A DNA stretch of 11,350 bases from Acidobacteriota bacterium (GTDB lineage: Bacteria; Acidobacteriota; Vicinamibacteria; Vicinamibacterales; UBA8438), in assembly GCA_003533545.1 (NCBI GenBank), contig DQEK01000413.1:1-11350 (forward strand). The letters are read 5' to 3'. Within the stretch, counting starts at the first letter, position 1. Each line of letters starts with the position of its first letter. Positions 1 to 7,378 of the stretch are shown piece by piece. Under the pieces are notes generated by a model that was given only the letters and a program-made list of their open reading frames with translations, searched no databases and was not told the DNA's origin. Both the position numbers and the translations under genes were made by a program.

Positions 1-1
1 C

Positions 2-1102
2 AACGACTATTACGGTGGCCACCGACCGGGTGACAACCTGTTCGCGGAAAGCCTGGTGGCCATCGAGGCCAGGACCGGCGAACGGGTATGGCATTTCCAG
101 GCCATTCACCACGGCGTCTGGGACTACGATTTTGCGTCGTCCGCGGTGCTGATGGACATCACCGTCGATGGTCGCGCGATCAAGGCGGTCGCTCTACCGA
201 GTAAGCAGGCGTTCGTGTACGTGTTCGACCGAGTAACCGGCGAACCGGTATGGCCCATCGAGGAACGACCCGTCCCGCAATCAAACGTCCCAGGCGAACG
301 GCTGTCCCCCACCCAACCATTCCCGACGAAACCGCCGGCATTCGAACTTCAGGGCGTGGACGTCAACGATTTAATCGACTTCACCCCAGAATTGCGGGCA
401 GAAGCACTCGAACTGCTGGAACAATATGAGTGGGGTCCGATTTTCACGCCCCCGGTGGTACTCGACCCACGGCCCGGCGGAAAGAAAGGGACCCTCTTCA
501 GTCCAGGTACTGCCGGCGGTGCCAGCTGGAGTGGCGCCGGCATCGATCCGGAGACTGGCATCCTCTATGTGCCCTCAGCGTACAGTCACGTGGTCGTGGC
601 TCTAACCCCATCAGAACATCCCCGGGCGGACGTGCGCCTGGTACGAGAGAAGTTCACGCCACCGGTCGGACCGCAGGGACTGCCGTTCTTCAAGCCGCCA
701 TACGGTCGTTTGACGGCGATCGACCTCAATGAAGGCGACATCCGCTGGCAGGTCGCGAACGGCGACGGCCCCCGGGACCATCCTGCCATCAGACACCTCG
801 ACCTCCCGAAACTCGGTCAGGGCGGTCGTGCGTCGGTTCTGGTGACCAAGTCACTCGTCTTCCTCGGTGAGGGCAGCAACACCGGGGTAGCAACGCTGCC
901 ACAGTGGTACAACGGCCCCGGCGGGAAGATGTTCCGGGCCTACGACAAAGCCACCGGCGAGGTCATCTGGGAGATGGAGTTGCCAGGCGGGACCAGCGGG
1001 GCACCAATGACCTACATGATCAATGGTCGCCAGTACATCATCGCTACTGTCGGCTGGGACGACATGGCCGGCGAGCTCGTAGCGCTGGCACTGCCGGAAT
1101 AA
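2..1102 (+). CDS. PQQ-dependent dehydrogenase, membrane glucose dehydrogenase-like (5' end outside window)
   Basis: The frame is open from base 2, so this is the last 366 residues of a longer quinoprotein; the GTG at 56 is internal. PQQ dehydrogenases of this family oxidise sugars or alcohols in the periplasm and pass electrons to quinone or cytochrome. Visible family signatures, in order, are RPGDNLFAESLVA, VWHFQ, the active-site segment HHGVWDYD (Asp codons at 122-124 and 128-130), VFDRVTGEPVWPIEERPVPQS, PTQPFPTKPP, DLIDFTPELR, then DPETGILYVPS and the final propeller strands with GTSGAPMTY. The WDYD aspartates match the catalytic region of the family. The usual HHD before it is HHG here, and the Pro-rich stretch that normally follows is replaced by FASSA. 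TAA stop; a di-haem cytochrome gene follows after 73 bp on the same strand. The family call is secure; the substrate cannot be read from the sequence. Confidence 0.9.
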   Translation, partial: NDYYGGHRPGDNLFAESLVAIEARTGERVWHFQAIHHGVWDYDFASSAVLMDITVDGRAIKAVALPSKQAFVYVFDRVTGEPVWPIEERPVPQSNVPGERLSPTQPFPTKPPAFELQGVDVNDLIDFTPELRAEALELLEQYEWGPIFTPPVVLDPRPGGKKGTLFSPGTAGGASWSGAGIDPETGILYVPSAYSHVVVALTPSEHPRADVRLVREKFTPPVGPQGLPFFKPPYGRLTAIDLNEGDIRWQVANGDGPRDHPAIRHLDLPKLGQGGRASVLVTKSLVFLGEGSNTGVATLPQWYNGPGGKMFRAYDKATGEVIWEMELPGGTSGAPMTYMINGRQYIIATVGWDDMAGELVALALPE

Positions 1103-1175
1103 GAACGGAGTTCCCCCAGAGGCGGAGTTACGCACAGCTCTAACGGCCCCGACGCGGAATTAAGGGAGACGCCCC

Positions 1176-1988
1176 ATGCACTGGAAACGCTCGACTCGAT
1201 GGATGGCAATCCTACTACCGGTCCTATTCGTCGCCCCGACCGTGGCTGTCACGACGTCGGCCCAAGAATCGGAGAACCTGTACACCAGCCGTCTCGACCT
1301 GCGAATGGGTCGGAGCGTGTTCCGTGCACAGTGCACGACCTGCCACGGACTCAACGCCGGCGGCGGCAACGAAGGCGTCGGCCCCGATCTGACTACCGGA
1401 CGGTTCCGCCGCGCCGATTCCGATCTCGGTCTCTACCGGATTATCCGAGACGGTGTCCCTGGCACCTCGATGACCGGTGTCGGCACTGACGCGTCCGAAC
1501 AGTCCGTCTGGCAGCTAGTCACGTATCTCCGGTCACTCAATGACTTCTCCTCCGCAGCAGACCTCCCCGGATCAGCCGAAGCCGGACAACGAATTTTCGT
1601 CGGGAAAGGTGACTGCGCTCAGTGCCATATGGTCAACGGGCAGGGTGGCCGACTTGGACCGAACCTATCGCTTCTCGGCGAACAACGAGACCCGGAAACG
1701 ATCCAAGCCGCCCTGCTCGACCCGAACGCGGACGTCGACCCGCGCTGGTGGACCATGCGAGCGACCGGTCCCAATGGTCAGTCGTTCGAAGGTGTACGCA
1801 TGAACGAGGACACCTTCACGTTCCGCATCATGGACGCTGAAGAGAACCTCCGCGCGTTCTCCAAGTATGGCGACTGGTCATACGAACGAGTCCAGACCTC
1901 AACCATGCCAAGCTACGCTGACAACCTCACCGTCGACGAGCGCGAGGACCTTGTCGCCTATCTCTATTCACTGCGGAGCAAACCATGA
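1176..1988 (+). CDS. exported di-haem cytochrome c with Pirellula-type haem-binding domain
   Basis: 270 residues. Residues 1-29 form a signal peptide (basic start, hydrophobic 11-28, TSA before Gln30). Two c-haem motifs are present: CTTCH at 53-57 in the first cytochrome domain and CAQCH at 147-151 in the second. Likely sixth ligands are Met99 (GTSM) and Met244 (STMPSY). The second domain, with DPNADVDPRWW, a Gly-rich hairpin and a DLVAYLYSLR end, resembles the putative haem-binding domain described from Pirellula and Verrucomicrobium. A good ribosome site (AAGGGAG, 1162-1168) lies 7 nt before the ATG. The TGA stop overlaps the ATG of the next gene, a PQQ dehydrogenase without a haem domain, so this cytochrome is the natural candidate for its electron acceptor. 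That pairing is inferred; the haem sites are seen directly. Confidence 0.9.
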   Translation: MHWKRSTRWMAILLPVLFVAPTVAVTTSAQESENLYTSRLDLRMGRSVFRAQCTTCHGLNAGGGNEGVGPDLTTGRFRRADSDLGLYRIIRDGVPGTSMTGVGTDASEQSVWQLVTYLRSLNDFSSAADLPGSAEAGQRIFVGKGDCAQCHMVNGQGGRLGPNLSLLGEQRDPETIQAALLDPNADVDPRWWTMRATGPNGQSFEGVRMNEDTFTFRIMDAEENLRAFSKYGDWSYERVQTSTMPSYADNLTVDEREDLVAYLYSLRSKP

Positions 1989-3616
1989 CGTCGAGCCGAC
2001 TCGCGACCATTTTCACAGTTCTCAGCATTGCCCACGGGGTCAACGCCCAGCCGGCATCCCACGAAGGTGAAGCCGTGTTCTCACCGGTCACGTGGAACCG
2101 ACTGGTCAATGCCGCCGATGAGCCGCACAACTGGCTCATGTACAACGGCACGCTCGATAGCCAGCGATTCAGCCGACTCGACCAAATCAACATCGACACT
2201 GTCGGGGATCTCGAGTTGAAGTGGGCCCACCACATCCCACAGCTCGACCGAGCGGAAACGACGCCGCTGGTCGTCGACGGCATCATGTTCATCACCGAAT
2301 CGCCGAGCAACGTCGTCGCGGTGGACGCGGTCACCGGCCGGCCGTTCTGGCGCTACAACCACCCGCTTCCAGACGACCTCCGCGTCTGTTGCGGACGGAA
2401 CAATCGCGGTGTCGCGATTTTGGGGGAAACGCTGTACATGAGTACGCTCGACGCCCATCTCGTCGCGATCGACGGTCGTTCAGGTAGTCTCGTATGGAAC
2501 CGCGAGGTCGCCGACCATCGCAGCGGATACAGCAAGACCGCGGCTCCGCTCATCGTGAAGGACCGTGTCGTCACGGGCATCGCCGGGGGGGAGTACGGCA
2601 TCCGCGGCTTCCTCGATGCCTACGACGCCGACACCGGGGAGCGTGAATGGCGCACCCACACCATTCCTGGGCCGGATCATCCAGACAACCGGACCTGGGC
2701 GGGCGACTCCTGGCGCACCGGCGGTTCGCCCACCTGGCTCACCGGGTCATACGACCCTGAATTGAATCTGGTGTACTGGGGAACTGGCAACCCCGGTCCT
2801 GATTGGAACGGCGATGTTCGAATGGGCGACAACCTCTACGCTGATTCCGTTCTAGCCCTTGATGGTGACACCGGAGCAATGTCCTGGTATTTCCAGTTCA
2901 CACCCCATGACGAGCACGATTGGGACGCCATCCAGGTTCCGGTGCTCGCCGATATCGAGTTGGACGGCGAGGCGCGTAAAGCGATGCTCTGGGCTAACCG
3001 AAACGGCTTTTACTACACGCTCGACCGTGAGACTGGCGAGTTCTTGCTGGGCAAACCGTTCGCCAAACAAACCTGGGCAGAGGGTCTCGACTCGAATGGC
3101 CGACCGATCCGTCGACCCGATACTTCGCCCAGTCGAGAAGGCACGCTTGTGGCCCCAATCGCCGGCGGAGGCACCAACTGGTGGTCACCAGCGTACAGCC
3201 CGCGGACCGGACTGCTATACGTAAACTCCTTCGACGGCGAAGCCGTGTTCTTCAGTCGTGAACAGGACTACAACGAGGGGAGCACGTTCACCGGTGGCGG
3301 CACAGAGACACCGCTCCCAATCGACCACTACCAAAGCGCGATCCGGGCCATCGAACCCACAACTGGTGACATACAGTGGGAGTTCCCAATCACCGCGCGC
3401 ACTAGGGCCGGCGTGCTCGCCACGGCCGGTGACCTCGTCTTCAGTGCCAGCGTCGAAGGGTATTTCTACGCCTTGGACGCCACAACCGGCGAACCGCTCT
3501 GGCACATCGCCCTCGGTGGACCGGTGCACGCCCAGCCGATGAGCTACGCGGTGAACGGGCAACAGTTCGTCACGATGACCATCGGTAACACGGTCTATAC
3601 GTTCGGGCTCAACTAG
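1985..3616 (+). CDS. periplasmic PQQ-dependent alcohol dehydrogenase-like quinoprotein
   Basis: 543 residues, complete, with a signal peptide at 1-21 (GVNA before Gln22). It is an eight-bladed PQQ propeller of the methanol/ethanol dehydrogenase class without a C-terminal haem domain. Visible features: DAVTGRPFWRY blade strand, adjacent cysteines 135-136 in VCCGRNNRG (the ring disulfide near PQQ), GGEYGIRGF around Glu203 (metal ligand position), GTGNPGPDWN with Asn269 (metal ligand position), HDEHDWD with catalytic-position Asp312 and an extra Asp314, NRNGFYYTLDR with Arg339, and TNWWSP at 397-402. Several W-docking repeats recur through to the C-terminus. Ribosome site GGAG (1975-1978) lies 6 nt before the ATG, which overlaps the preceding cytochrome stop as ATGA, suggesting translational coupling. 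Asp at +2 from the catalytic Asp is the position used for lanthanide binding in XoxF-type enzymes; here the middle residue is Trp. Substrate unknown. Confidence 0.93.
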   Translation: MTSSRLATIFTVLSIAHGVNAQPASHEGEAVFSPVTWNRLVNAADEPHNWLMYNGTLDSQRFSRLDQINIDTVGDLELKWAHHIPQLDRAETTPLVVDGIMFITESPSNVVAVDAVTGRPFWRYNHPLPDDLRVCCGRNNRGVAILGETLYMSTLDAHLVAIDGRSGSLVWNREVADHRSGYSKTAAPLIVKDRVVTGIAGGEYGIRGFLDAYDADTGEREWRTHTIPGPDHPDNRTWAGDSWRTGGSPTWLTGSYDPELNLVYWGTGNPGPDWNGDVRMGDNLYADSVLALDGDTGAMSWYFQFTPHDEHDWDAIQVPVLADIELDGEARKAMLWANRNGFYYTLDRETGEFLLGKPFAKQTWAEGLDSNGRPIRRPDTSPSREGTLVAPIAGGGTNWWSPAYSPRTGLLYVNSFDGEAVFFSREQDYNEGSTFTGGGTETPLPIDHYQSAIRAIEPTTGDIQWEFPITARTRAGVLATAGDLVFSASVEGYFYALDATTGEPLWHIALGGPVHAQPMSYAVNGQQFVTMTIGNTVYTFGLN

Positions 3617-3624
3617 CAGGAGAC

Positions 3625-3662
3625 CGCGGCCGGAGCCGCGAAAGTCGAGCAATCGACGATTG
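3625..3662 (+). terminator. possible terminator region: two small inverted repeats after the PQQ dehydrogenase
   Basis: Nine bases after the stop codon, CGCGGC (3625-3630) pairs with GCCGCG (3635-3640) across a CGGA loop. A second repeat, CAATC/GATTG, spans 3650-3662 with a 3-nt loop. Neither is followed by a T-run, so a classical intrinsic terminator is not supported; they may be Rho-dependent or mRNA-stabilising structures. TTGTCA at 3660-3665, followed 16 nt later by TATCTC (3682-3687), could be a weak promoter for the downstream gene. The whole gap 3617-3741 holds nothing else I recognise. Confidence 0.3.
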
Positions 3663-3741
3663 TCACCAATAGGCACTGATGTATCTCGGCGTCGACAGGC
3701 GTACCCGGTCTGAAGCATCATGGATGGGTTCTGGCTAGCTT

Positions 3742-4506
3742 ATGAATCGCACACTTCGTTGGCTGGTCGTGGCGGTGCTCTGCTGGGTCACGGTCGTCTC
3801 CGCCCAGCCTCGCCGTCGTGGCTGGGGACGTCCCGCTGTCCCATATGATGGCGGTCTGACCTTTGTGCGACTCCGGTGGACCGGGGGCTCATTCGGTGCC
3901 CCTCCCGCTGGCATGGGCCCGAATTTTTGGATGCACGAATACCCCGGTGCCGAGGCGAACCTCATGTCGGTACTAGGAAATTTCACGATGGTCGACGCCG
4001 AAACCAACGGCAGTCTGATTCTCTCGCTTGACGATCCCGATCTCTTCAAGCATCCGATCGCCATGATGTGGGAACCGGGTTTCTGGGTGATGACCGACGA
4101 GCACGCCGAACGGCTTCGAGACTATCTCCTCAAGGGCGGGTTTCTCATTTTTAACGACTTTGAGACCAGCCAGTGGGAGAACTTCGAGGCGCAACTGAAA
4201 CGCGTGCTGCCAGACGCCCAGTTGATGACCCTTGACGGGGACCATCCGATATTCCAGACATTCTTCCCCATCGTTCGGCTTGACGTCCCGAATCCCATGA
4301 ATCATCACCTCGGTGGGCTCATGCCAGAGTACTTTGGGGTGTTTGAAGACAACGATCCCTCCAAGCGTCTGATGGCCATCGTGAACTACAACACCAATCT
4401 GGCTGAATACTGGCAATTGGCCGGACGGGGCTTCTTCCCGATCGAGGCGGAGAACACAGGCTTTCAGCTGGGAGTCAACTACATGATGTACGGGCTAACC
4501 CACTAG
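3742..4506 (+). CDS. exported DUF4159-family protein
   Basis: 254 residues. A signal peptide occupies 1-21 (hydrophobic LVVAVLCWVTVV, cleavage after SA before Gln22). The rest follows the DUF4159 pattern: an early FVRLRW strand, NFWMHEYPGAEANL, a LDDPDLFKHPIAMM segment, then LRDYLLKGGFLIFNDFE (roughly 127-143), where the family has a Gly-Gly turn and acidic pair, LKRVLPDAQLMTL, HPIFQTFF, and the C-terminal NYMMYGLTH signature. The family has no established biochemical function; its fold is thought to be an alpha/beta amidotransferase-like or flavodoxin-like sandwich, and it often accompanies MoxR/vWA-type loci, none of which are visible here. No convincing ribosome site precedes the ATG, but the signal peptide begins directly after it, so the start is reasonable. 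It ends 51 bp from the convergent methyltransferase gene. Confidence 0.85.
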   Translation: MNRTLRWLVVAVLCWVTVVSAQPRRRGWGRPAVPYDGGLTFVRLRWTGGSFGAPPAGMGPNFWMHEYPGAEANLMSVLGNFTMVDAETNGSLILSLDDPDLFKHPIAMMWEPGFWVMTDEHAERLRDYLLKGGFLIFNDFETSQWENFEAQLKRVLPDAQLMTLDGDHPIFQTFFPIVRLDVPNPMNHHLGGLMPEYFGVFEDNDPSKRLMAIVNYNTNLAEYWQLAGRGFFPIEAENTGFQLGVNYMMYGLTH

Positions 4507-4557
4507 TCGGGCTCCCTCGACCGTACCGGCAGTCCCGAAGTGGTCTGTTACCAAGCG

Positions 4558-5277
4558 TCAGTCGGCATCCCCTCCGAGACGGCGCTCCCCCGCAAGGCTC
4601 ATCCGGTGACCAAAGTGGCTGCGGACCGACAACCAGTCCACCTCTGAGCACTCAACCAACCGGACCAGTTCGGGAGGCGTGAATGCACGCCGAACTGATA
4701 GCGGACCATCCTGTCGCAATACTTCGTTGAACGGCCTGGTGAACAACCAACTCCAGAACAAGTGACGCCAGCTGCGAACCAGGTCGTTCACCACGACGCC
4801 GCGACGGGCGAGTCGGTCGAAAGCGCGGAGCGTGCGAACCACATCGTCATCTGTCAGATGGTGGAAGAACAACGAGCAGCAAACGTAATCGAACGTCCGT
4901 TCCAGACAGGGTGCCTGGTGCACATCTCCACACACAAACCGTAGCCGATCATCAGCACCCCCGCGACGCCGAGCACAATCGAGCGCACGGACGCTGATGT
5001 CAAGCGCTGTTACGCGCAGGTCGAACCCACGGGATCGCCCCCAGGCAACTAGGGCCCTCGCAAGGTCGCCGCCCCCACACGCGACGTCCAGTACTGTCAC
5101 CGGAGCCCCTGGCTCCCACCCTCGACTGAACTCGTTAAACCGGTCGATCGTGGCGTGTGTTCCGCCAAACCAGCGATTAATCACACCGAGAAACTGATAG
5201 ACCTCGTCCACCACCGCCTGCGACGGCACATGGTCGTCCATGTACTCACGCTCGAGTGAGCGCTTAGACAGTCCCAT
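4558..5277 (-). CDS. SAM-dependent class I methyltransferase of the polyketide operon
   Basis: 239 residues from the ATG at 5277. This start is preferred because GAGGG lies 5 nt upstream (5283-5287) and the family's N-terminal RSLEREYMDD segment begins just after it; a GTG at 5313 would add 12 residues inside the preceding gene. The fold is a class I Rossmann methyltransferase: motif I VLDVACGGGD at 62-71, acidic SAM-ribose segment ALDIS (Asp93), GDVH at 117-120, and FDYVCCSLFFHHL at 129-141 in the post-motif strand. LGVINRWFGG (30-39) resembles methyltransferases seen next to bacterial type III polyketide synthases. It is the last gene of the operon, overlapping the FAD oxidoreductase by 14 bp. 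It probably O- or C-methylates the polyketide product; the position is unknown. TGA stop. Confidence 0.88.
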   Translation of the reverse strand: MGLSKRSLEREYMDDHVPSQAVVDEVYQFLGVINRWFGGTHATIDRFNEFSRGWEPGAPVTVLDVACGGGDLARALVAWGRSRGFDLRVTALDISVRALDCARRRGGADDRLRFVCGDVHQAPCLERTFDYVCCSLFFHHLTDDDVVRTLRAFDRLARRGVVVNDLVRSWRHLFWSWLFTRPFNEVLRQDGPLSVRRAFTPPELVRLVECSEVDWLSVRSHFGHRMSLAGERRLGGDAD

Positions 5278-6310
5278 CGTCGCCCTCGAGCCACGAAGGG
5301 GCACATTCGCCACCTACCGCATGGGCCATCAGCACTGGCACCGCGCCGGACAACTCGCGGAGAAACCAGGCTGCACGGCGCTCAGTCCGGGACAGGCCGA
5401 GCAACAATCGACCAAGACGTCGTGCCGTTCGCCCACGGGCCAAACGCCGGCGTTGATAGCCGAGCAGGTCACCGGTGACGATTGCGTCGGCAGCATCCTG
5501 GGTTGCCAGGAGCGCGAGCGCCATCCCATCGCCAGTGATCGGGTCGGCCGCACCCGCCGCGTCCCCGACCAGCAAGAGCCGGTCTGGAACATCGACAATT
5601 TTGGGCACAAAAGTCCCAAGTGGCGCCGCTGCCAGAATTGGTGTGGTGAACGTCATGTCCACTGCCCGGTCACGTAGCGCCGGAATATGGGAAACGAGGT
5701 GCTGAATGCCGTCCCGACGAAAGGACCGATAATCGAACAGCCCGGCAACCAGAGCTTCTCCGTCATCACTGGGCGCCAGGTAGAGTTCTCCATCGTCGTG
5801 AAAGAAAACCTCCACGCGATCTCCGACGCCTTCCAGCCCCGAGACATGGGCGGAGAGCCCCGCGCGGAGCGGTCTGGCGACCTGCGCCGGCAAGCGACGG
5901 TGAAACATCGACCGAGCACCATCTGCACCGACTAGGACCGGCGCACGTTCCCCGCGGTAGGGCTCACCTGGACGCGCGTCGACATTAGGACTCGACGCGG
6001 CAGCCTCAAAGAGCCAGGTATCGAACCAGTCGCGCCGGACCACCAGTCCATAGCCACGACGAAACTCCGCGTCGACCGACGCATCACCGGCTCGAAACGT
6101 CAGGCCACCGACACGCGGGGCAGGGGGAAGGCCAACCAGACCGCCAAGGGCGTTGACGCCGTACGGTAGCAGTCCCTCCCCGCATGGCTTTCGCCGAGGG
6201 TGGCGCGCCTTCTCATGGAGCACGACCCTGACACCACGGCGTCCAAGCGCAACCGCCAGGGCTGAACCCGCCGGACCACCGCCAACGATCGTGACGTCCG
6301 CCTTCACCAC
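5264..6310 (-). CDS. FAD-dependent oxidoreductase (geranylgeranyl reductase / flavin monooxygenase superfamily)
   Basis: 348 residues. N-terminal Rossmann FAD site VTIVGGGPAGSALA (6-19) ending in Glu33 for the ribose; CGEGL (43-47), the PCGxG motif typical of the geranylgeranyl-reductase branch; GADGARS (128-134); and the second FAD motif LLLVGDAAGAADPITGDGM (245-263). These define a group A flavoprotein of the kind that hydroxylates aromatic or polyketide substrates or reduces isoprenoid double bonds. Two adjacent GTG codons (6310 and 6307) can start it; the one at 6307 forms a GTGA overlap with the synthase stop, a usual sign of coupled translation, and would shorten the protein by one residue. 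No strong ribosome site is seen. Lying between a type III polyketide synthase and a methyltransferase, it most likely oxidises the polyketide ring, for example to a hydroquinone or quinone. Hydroxylase versus reductase remains undecided. Confidence 0.87.
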   Translation of the reverse strand: MVKADVTIVGGGPAGSALAVALGRRGVRVVLHEKARHPRRKPCGEGLLPYGVNALGGLVGLPPAPRVGGLTFRAGDASVDAEFRRGYGLVVRRDWFDTWLFEAAASSPNVDARPGEPYRGERAPVLVGADGARSMFHRRLPAQVARPLRAGLSAHVSGLEGVGDRVEVFFHDDGELYLAPSDDGEALVAGLFDYRSFRRDGIQHLVSHIPALRDRAVDMTFTTPILAAAPLGTFVPKIVDVPDRLLLVGDAAGAADPITGDGMALALLATQDAADAIVTGDLLGYQRRRLARGRTARRLGRLLLGLSRTERRAAWFLRELSGAVPVLMAHAVGGECAPSWLEGDDGTV

Positions 6311-7353
6311 GCCAGCGTCAGCATTTCTGCCGAAAACCCAGGGCCCAGAGCCATCATCAGGCCAGAGTCACCAGACACGGGCCGTCCCGAAGCCACCAAA
6401 TCGTGCAACATGAACAACACCGATGCGCTTGACTGGTTGCCGTATTGCCGCATGGCTTCTCGAGAATTGTCGACCGCACCGGCAGGAAGTCCGAAAGCCG
6501 ACTGATAGGTCTCCATTACTTTAGCCCCGCCAGGATGCAATACCAGGTGGCGCAGATCACCGATTGCTAGCCCTTGGTCCATAAGGAACTTTTCGACCAC
6601 CGGCTTGACCGTGGTGTCCACGAACTCGGGCACCCCACGCGCCAGAATCAGACGCATCCCGTCGGCCGTGAAGCGCCAGCCCATCAGGTCGGGGGCTTCG
6701 TGAAACAAATGGGTCCGCGTCTGGGTTACCGCAGGCCCCGTTCCAGAGACGTCATCTCCGCCCAGCAGCACAGCGGCCGCGCCGTCGCCAAACAGCGCCA
6801 CACCGACGACATCGGTCGCCGTTCCCGCAGTCGGTGAGAAAACCAAGCTACACAGTTCAACCGACAACACGAGGGCTCGGTGCCCGGGGTAGGCGCGCAA
6901 CACGTCGGATGCGCGAACCAGCGCCCCAGCGCCGCCGGCGCACCCGAGTCCGAAGAGCGGGCAACGACGCACATCCGGGCGCAGGCCCAGTCGCCCGGAC
7001 AAACGCGCCTCCAAGCTGGGCGTTGTCAAACCGGTTGTCGTAACGCAGTAGAGATGATCGATTTGATCGGGAGAAACCCCGGCACGATGGAGGCACGACC
7101 TGGCCGCCTGCTCGATAAGCTCGAGCGCGCACTCGGCGTAGACGTCATTGCGAGTTTCGAACGTCTGCCCCTCGGCGTACCACTCAAGCGGACGAGCGAA
7201 ATATCTGGTTTCGACCCCAGTCCGGTCGAACACCGGCAACAGCCGCTCGATACCCCGCTGTCCGCGGCAGACCGTGCCGAACGTATCGCGGATCTGGTCC
7301 TGGGTAAACCGATACGGCGGCAACGCAGTGGCGAGAGAGAGGATACGAGACAT
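6304..7353 (-). CDS. type III polyketide synthase (chalcone/stilbene synthase family)
   Basis: 349 residues from the ATG at 7353, which matches the usual bacterial start (MSRILSLATALPPYR). An in-frame GTG at 7461 would add 36 residues rich in Cys and Arg that do not resemble the family. The thiolase-fold catalytic triad is intact: Cys138 in FGLGCAGGAG, His273 in VLHPGG and Asn306 in YGNQSSAS. The C-terminal ALGPGFSAE loop (335-343) corresponds to the conserved GFGPG scaffold. Homodimeric enzymes of this family condense a starter acyl-CoA with malonyl-CoA units and cyclise the chain to pyrones, resorcinols or phloroglucinols. Bacterial members in operons with a flavoprotein and a methyltransferase typically use long fatty acyl starters to make alkylresorcinols or alkylpyrones, as in Streptomyces srsABC. 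First gene of the operon. An 8-bp hairpin ends on the base before its start codon and no ribosome site is visible. Confidence 0.93.
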   Translation of the reverse strand: MSRILSLATALPPYRFTQDQIRDTFGTVCRGQRGIERLLPVFDRTGVETRYFARPLEWYAEGQTFETRNDVYAECALELIEQAARSCLHRAGVSPDQIDHLYCVTTTGLTTPSLEARLSGRLGLRPDVRRCPLFGLGCAGGAGALVRASDVLRAYPGHRALVLSVELCSLVFSPTAGTATDVVGVALFGDGAAAVLLGGDDVSGTGPAVTQTRTHLFHEAPDLMGWRFTADGMRLILARGVPEFVDTTVKPVVEKFLMDQGLAIGDLRHLVLHPGGAKVMETYQSAFGLPAGAVDNSREAMRQYGNQSSASVLFMLHDLVASGRPVSGDSGLMMALGPGFSAEMLTLAW

Positions 7354-7378
7354 GGGCGCGTGCCAAGCCGACGCGCCC
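7354..7378 (-). promoter_or_regulatory. GC-rich hairpin abutting the polyketide synthase start codon
   Basis: GGGCGCGT (7354-7361) is perfectly complementary to ACGCGCCC (7371-7378) with a 9-nt loop. In the minus-strand mRNA the 3' arm ends on the base before the AUG, so the stem covers the whole region where a ribosome site would sit, and no such site is present. This suggests poor or regulated initiation, or initiation that depends on melting the stem. The pairing is seen in the sequence; the regulatory role is inferred. Confidence 0.5.

Noticed and set aside
119..130. WDYD in the first quinoprotein read as a lanthanide (DYD) motif
   Set aside because: Glucose-dehydrogenase-type PQQ enzymes commonly have Asp-x-Asp here and use Ca or Mg, so the motif is not diagnostic in this family.
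1107..1132. Direct repeat CGGAGTT, two copies, between the first quinoprotein and the cytochrome
   Set aside because: Only 7 bp, two copies, and near what chance allows in GC-rich sequence.
3215..3721. 168-codon open frame on the minus strand
   Set aside because: It lies opposite the well-supported PQQ dehydrogenase gene, has no family motifs, and reflects the codon bias of a GC-rich gene.
3973..4416. 147-codon open frame on the minus strand
   Set aside because: Antisense to the DUF4159 gene, which has a signal peptide and family signature; the antisense frame has neither.
4507..4557. Possible bidirectional terminator between the convergent DUF4159 and methyltransferase genes
   Set aside because: I could not find a convincing stem or T-run in these 51 bases.
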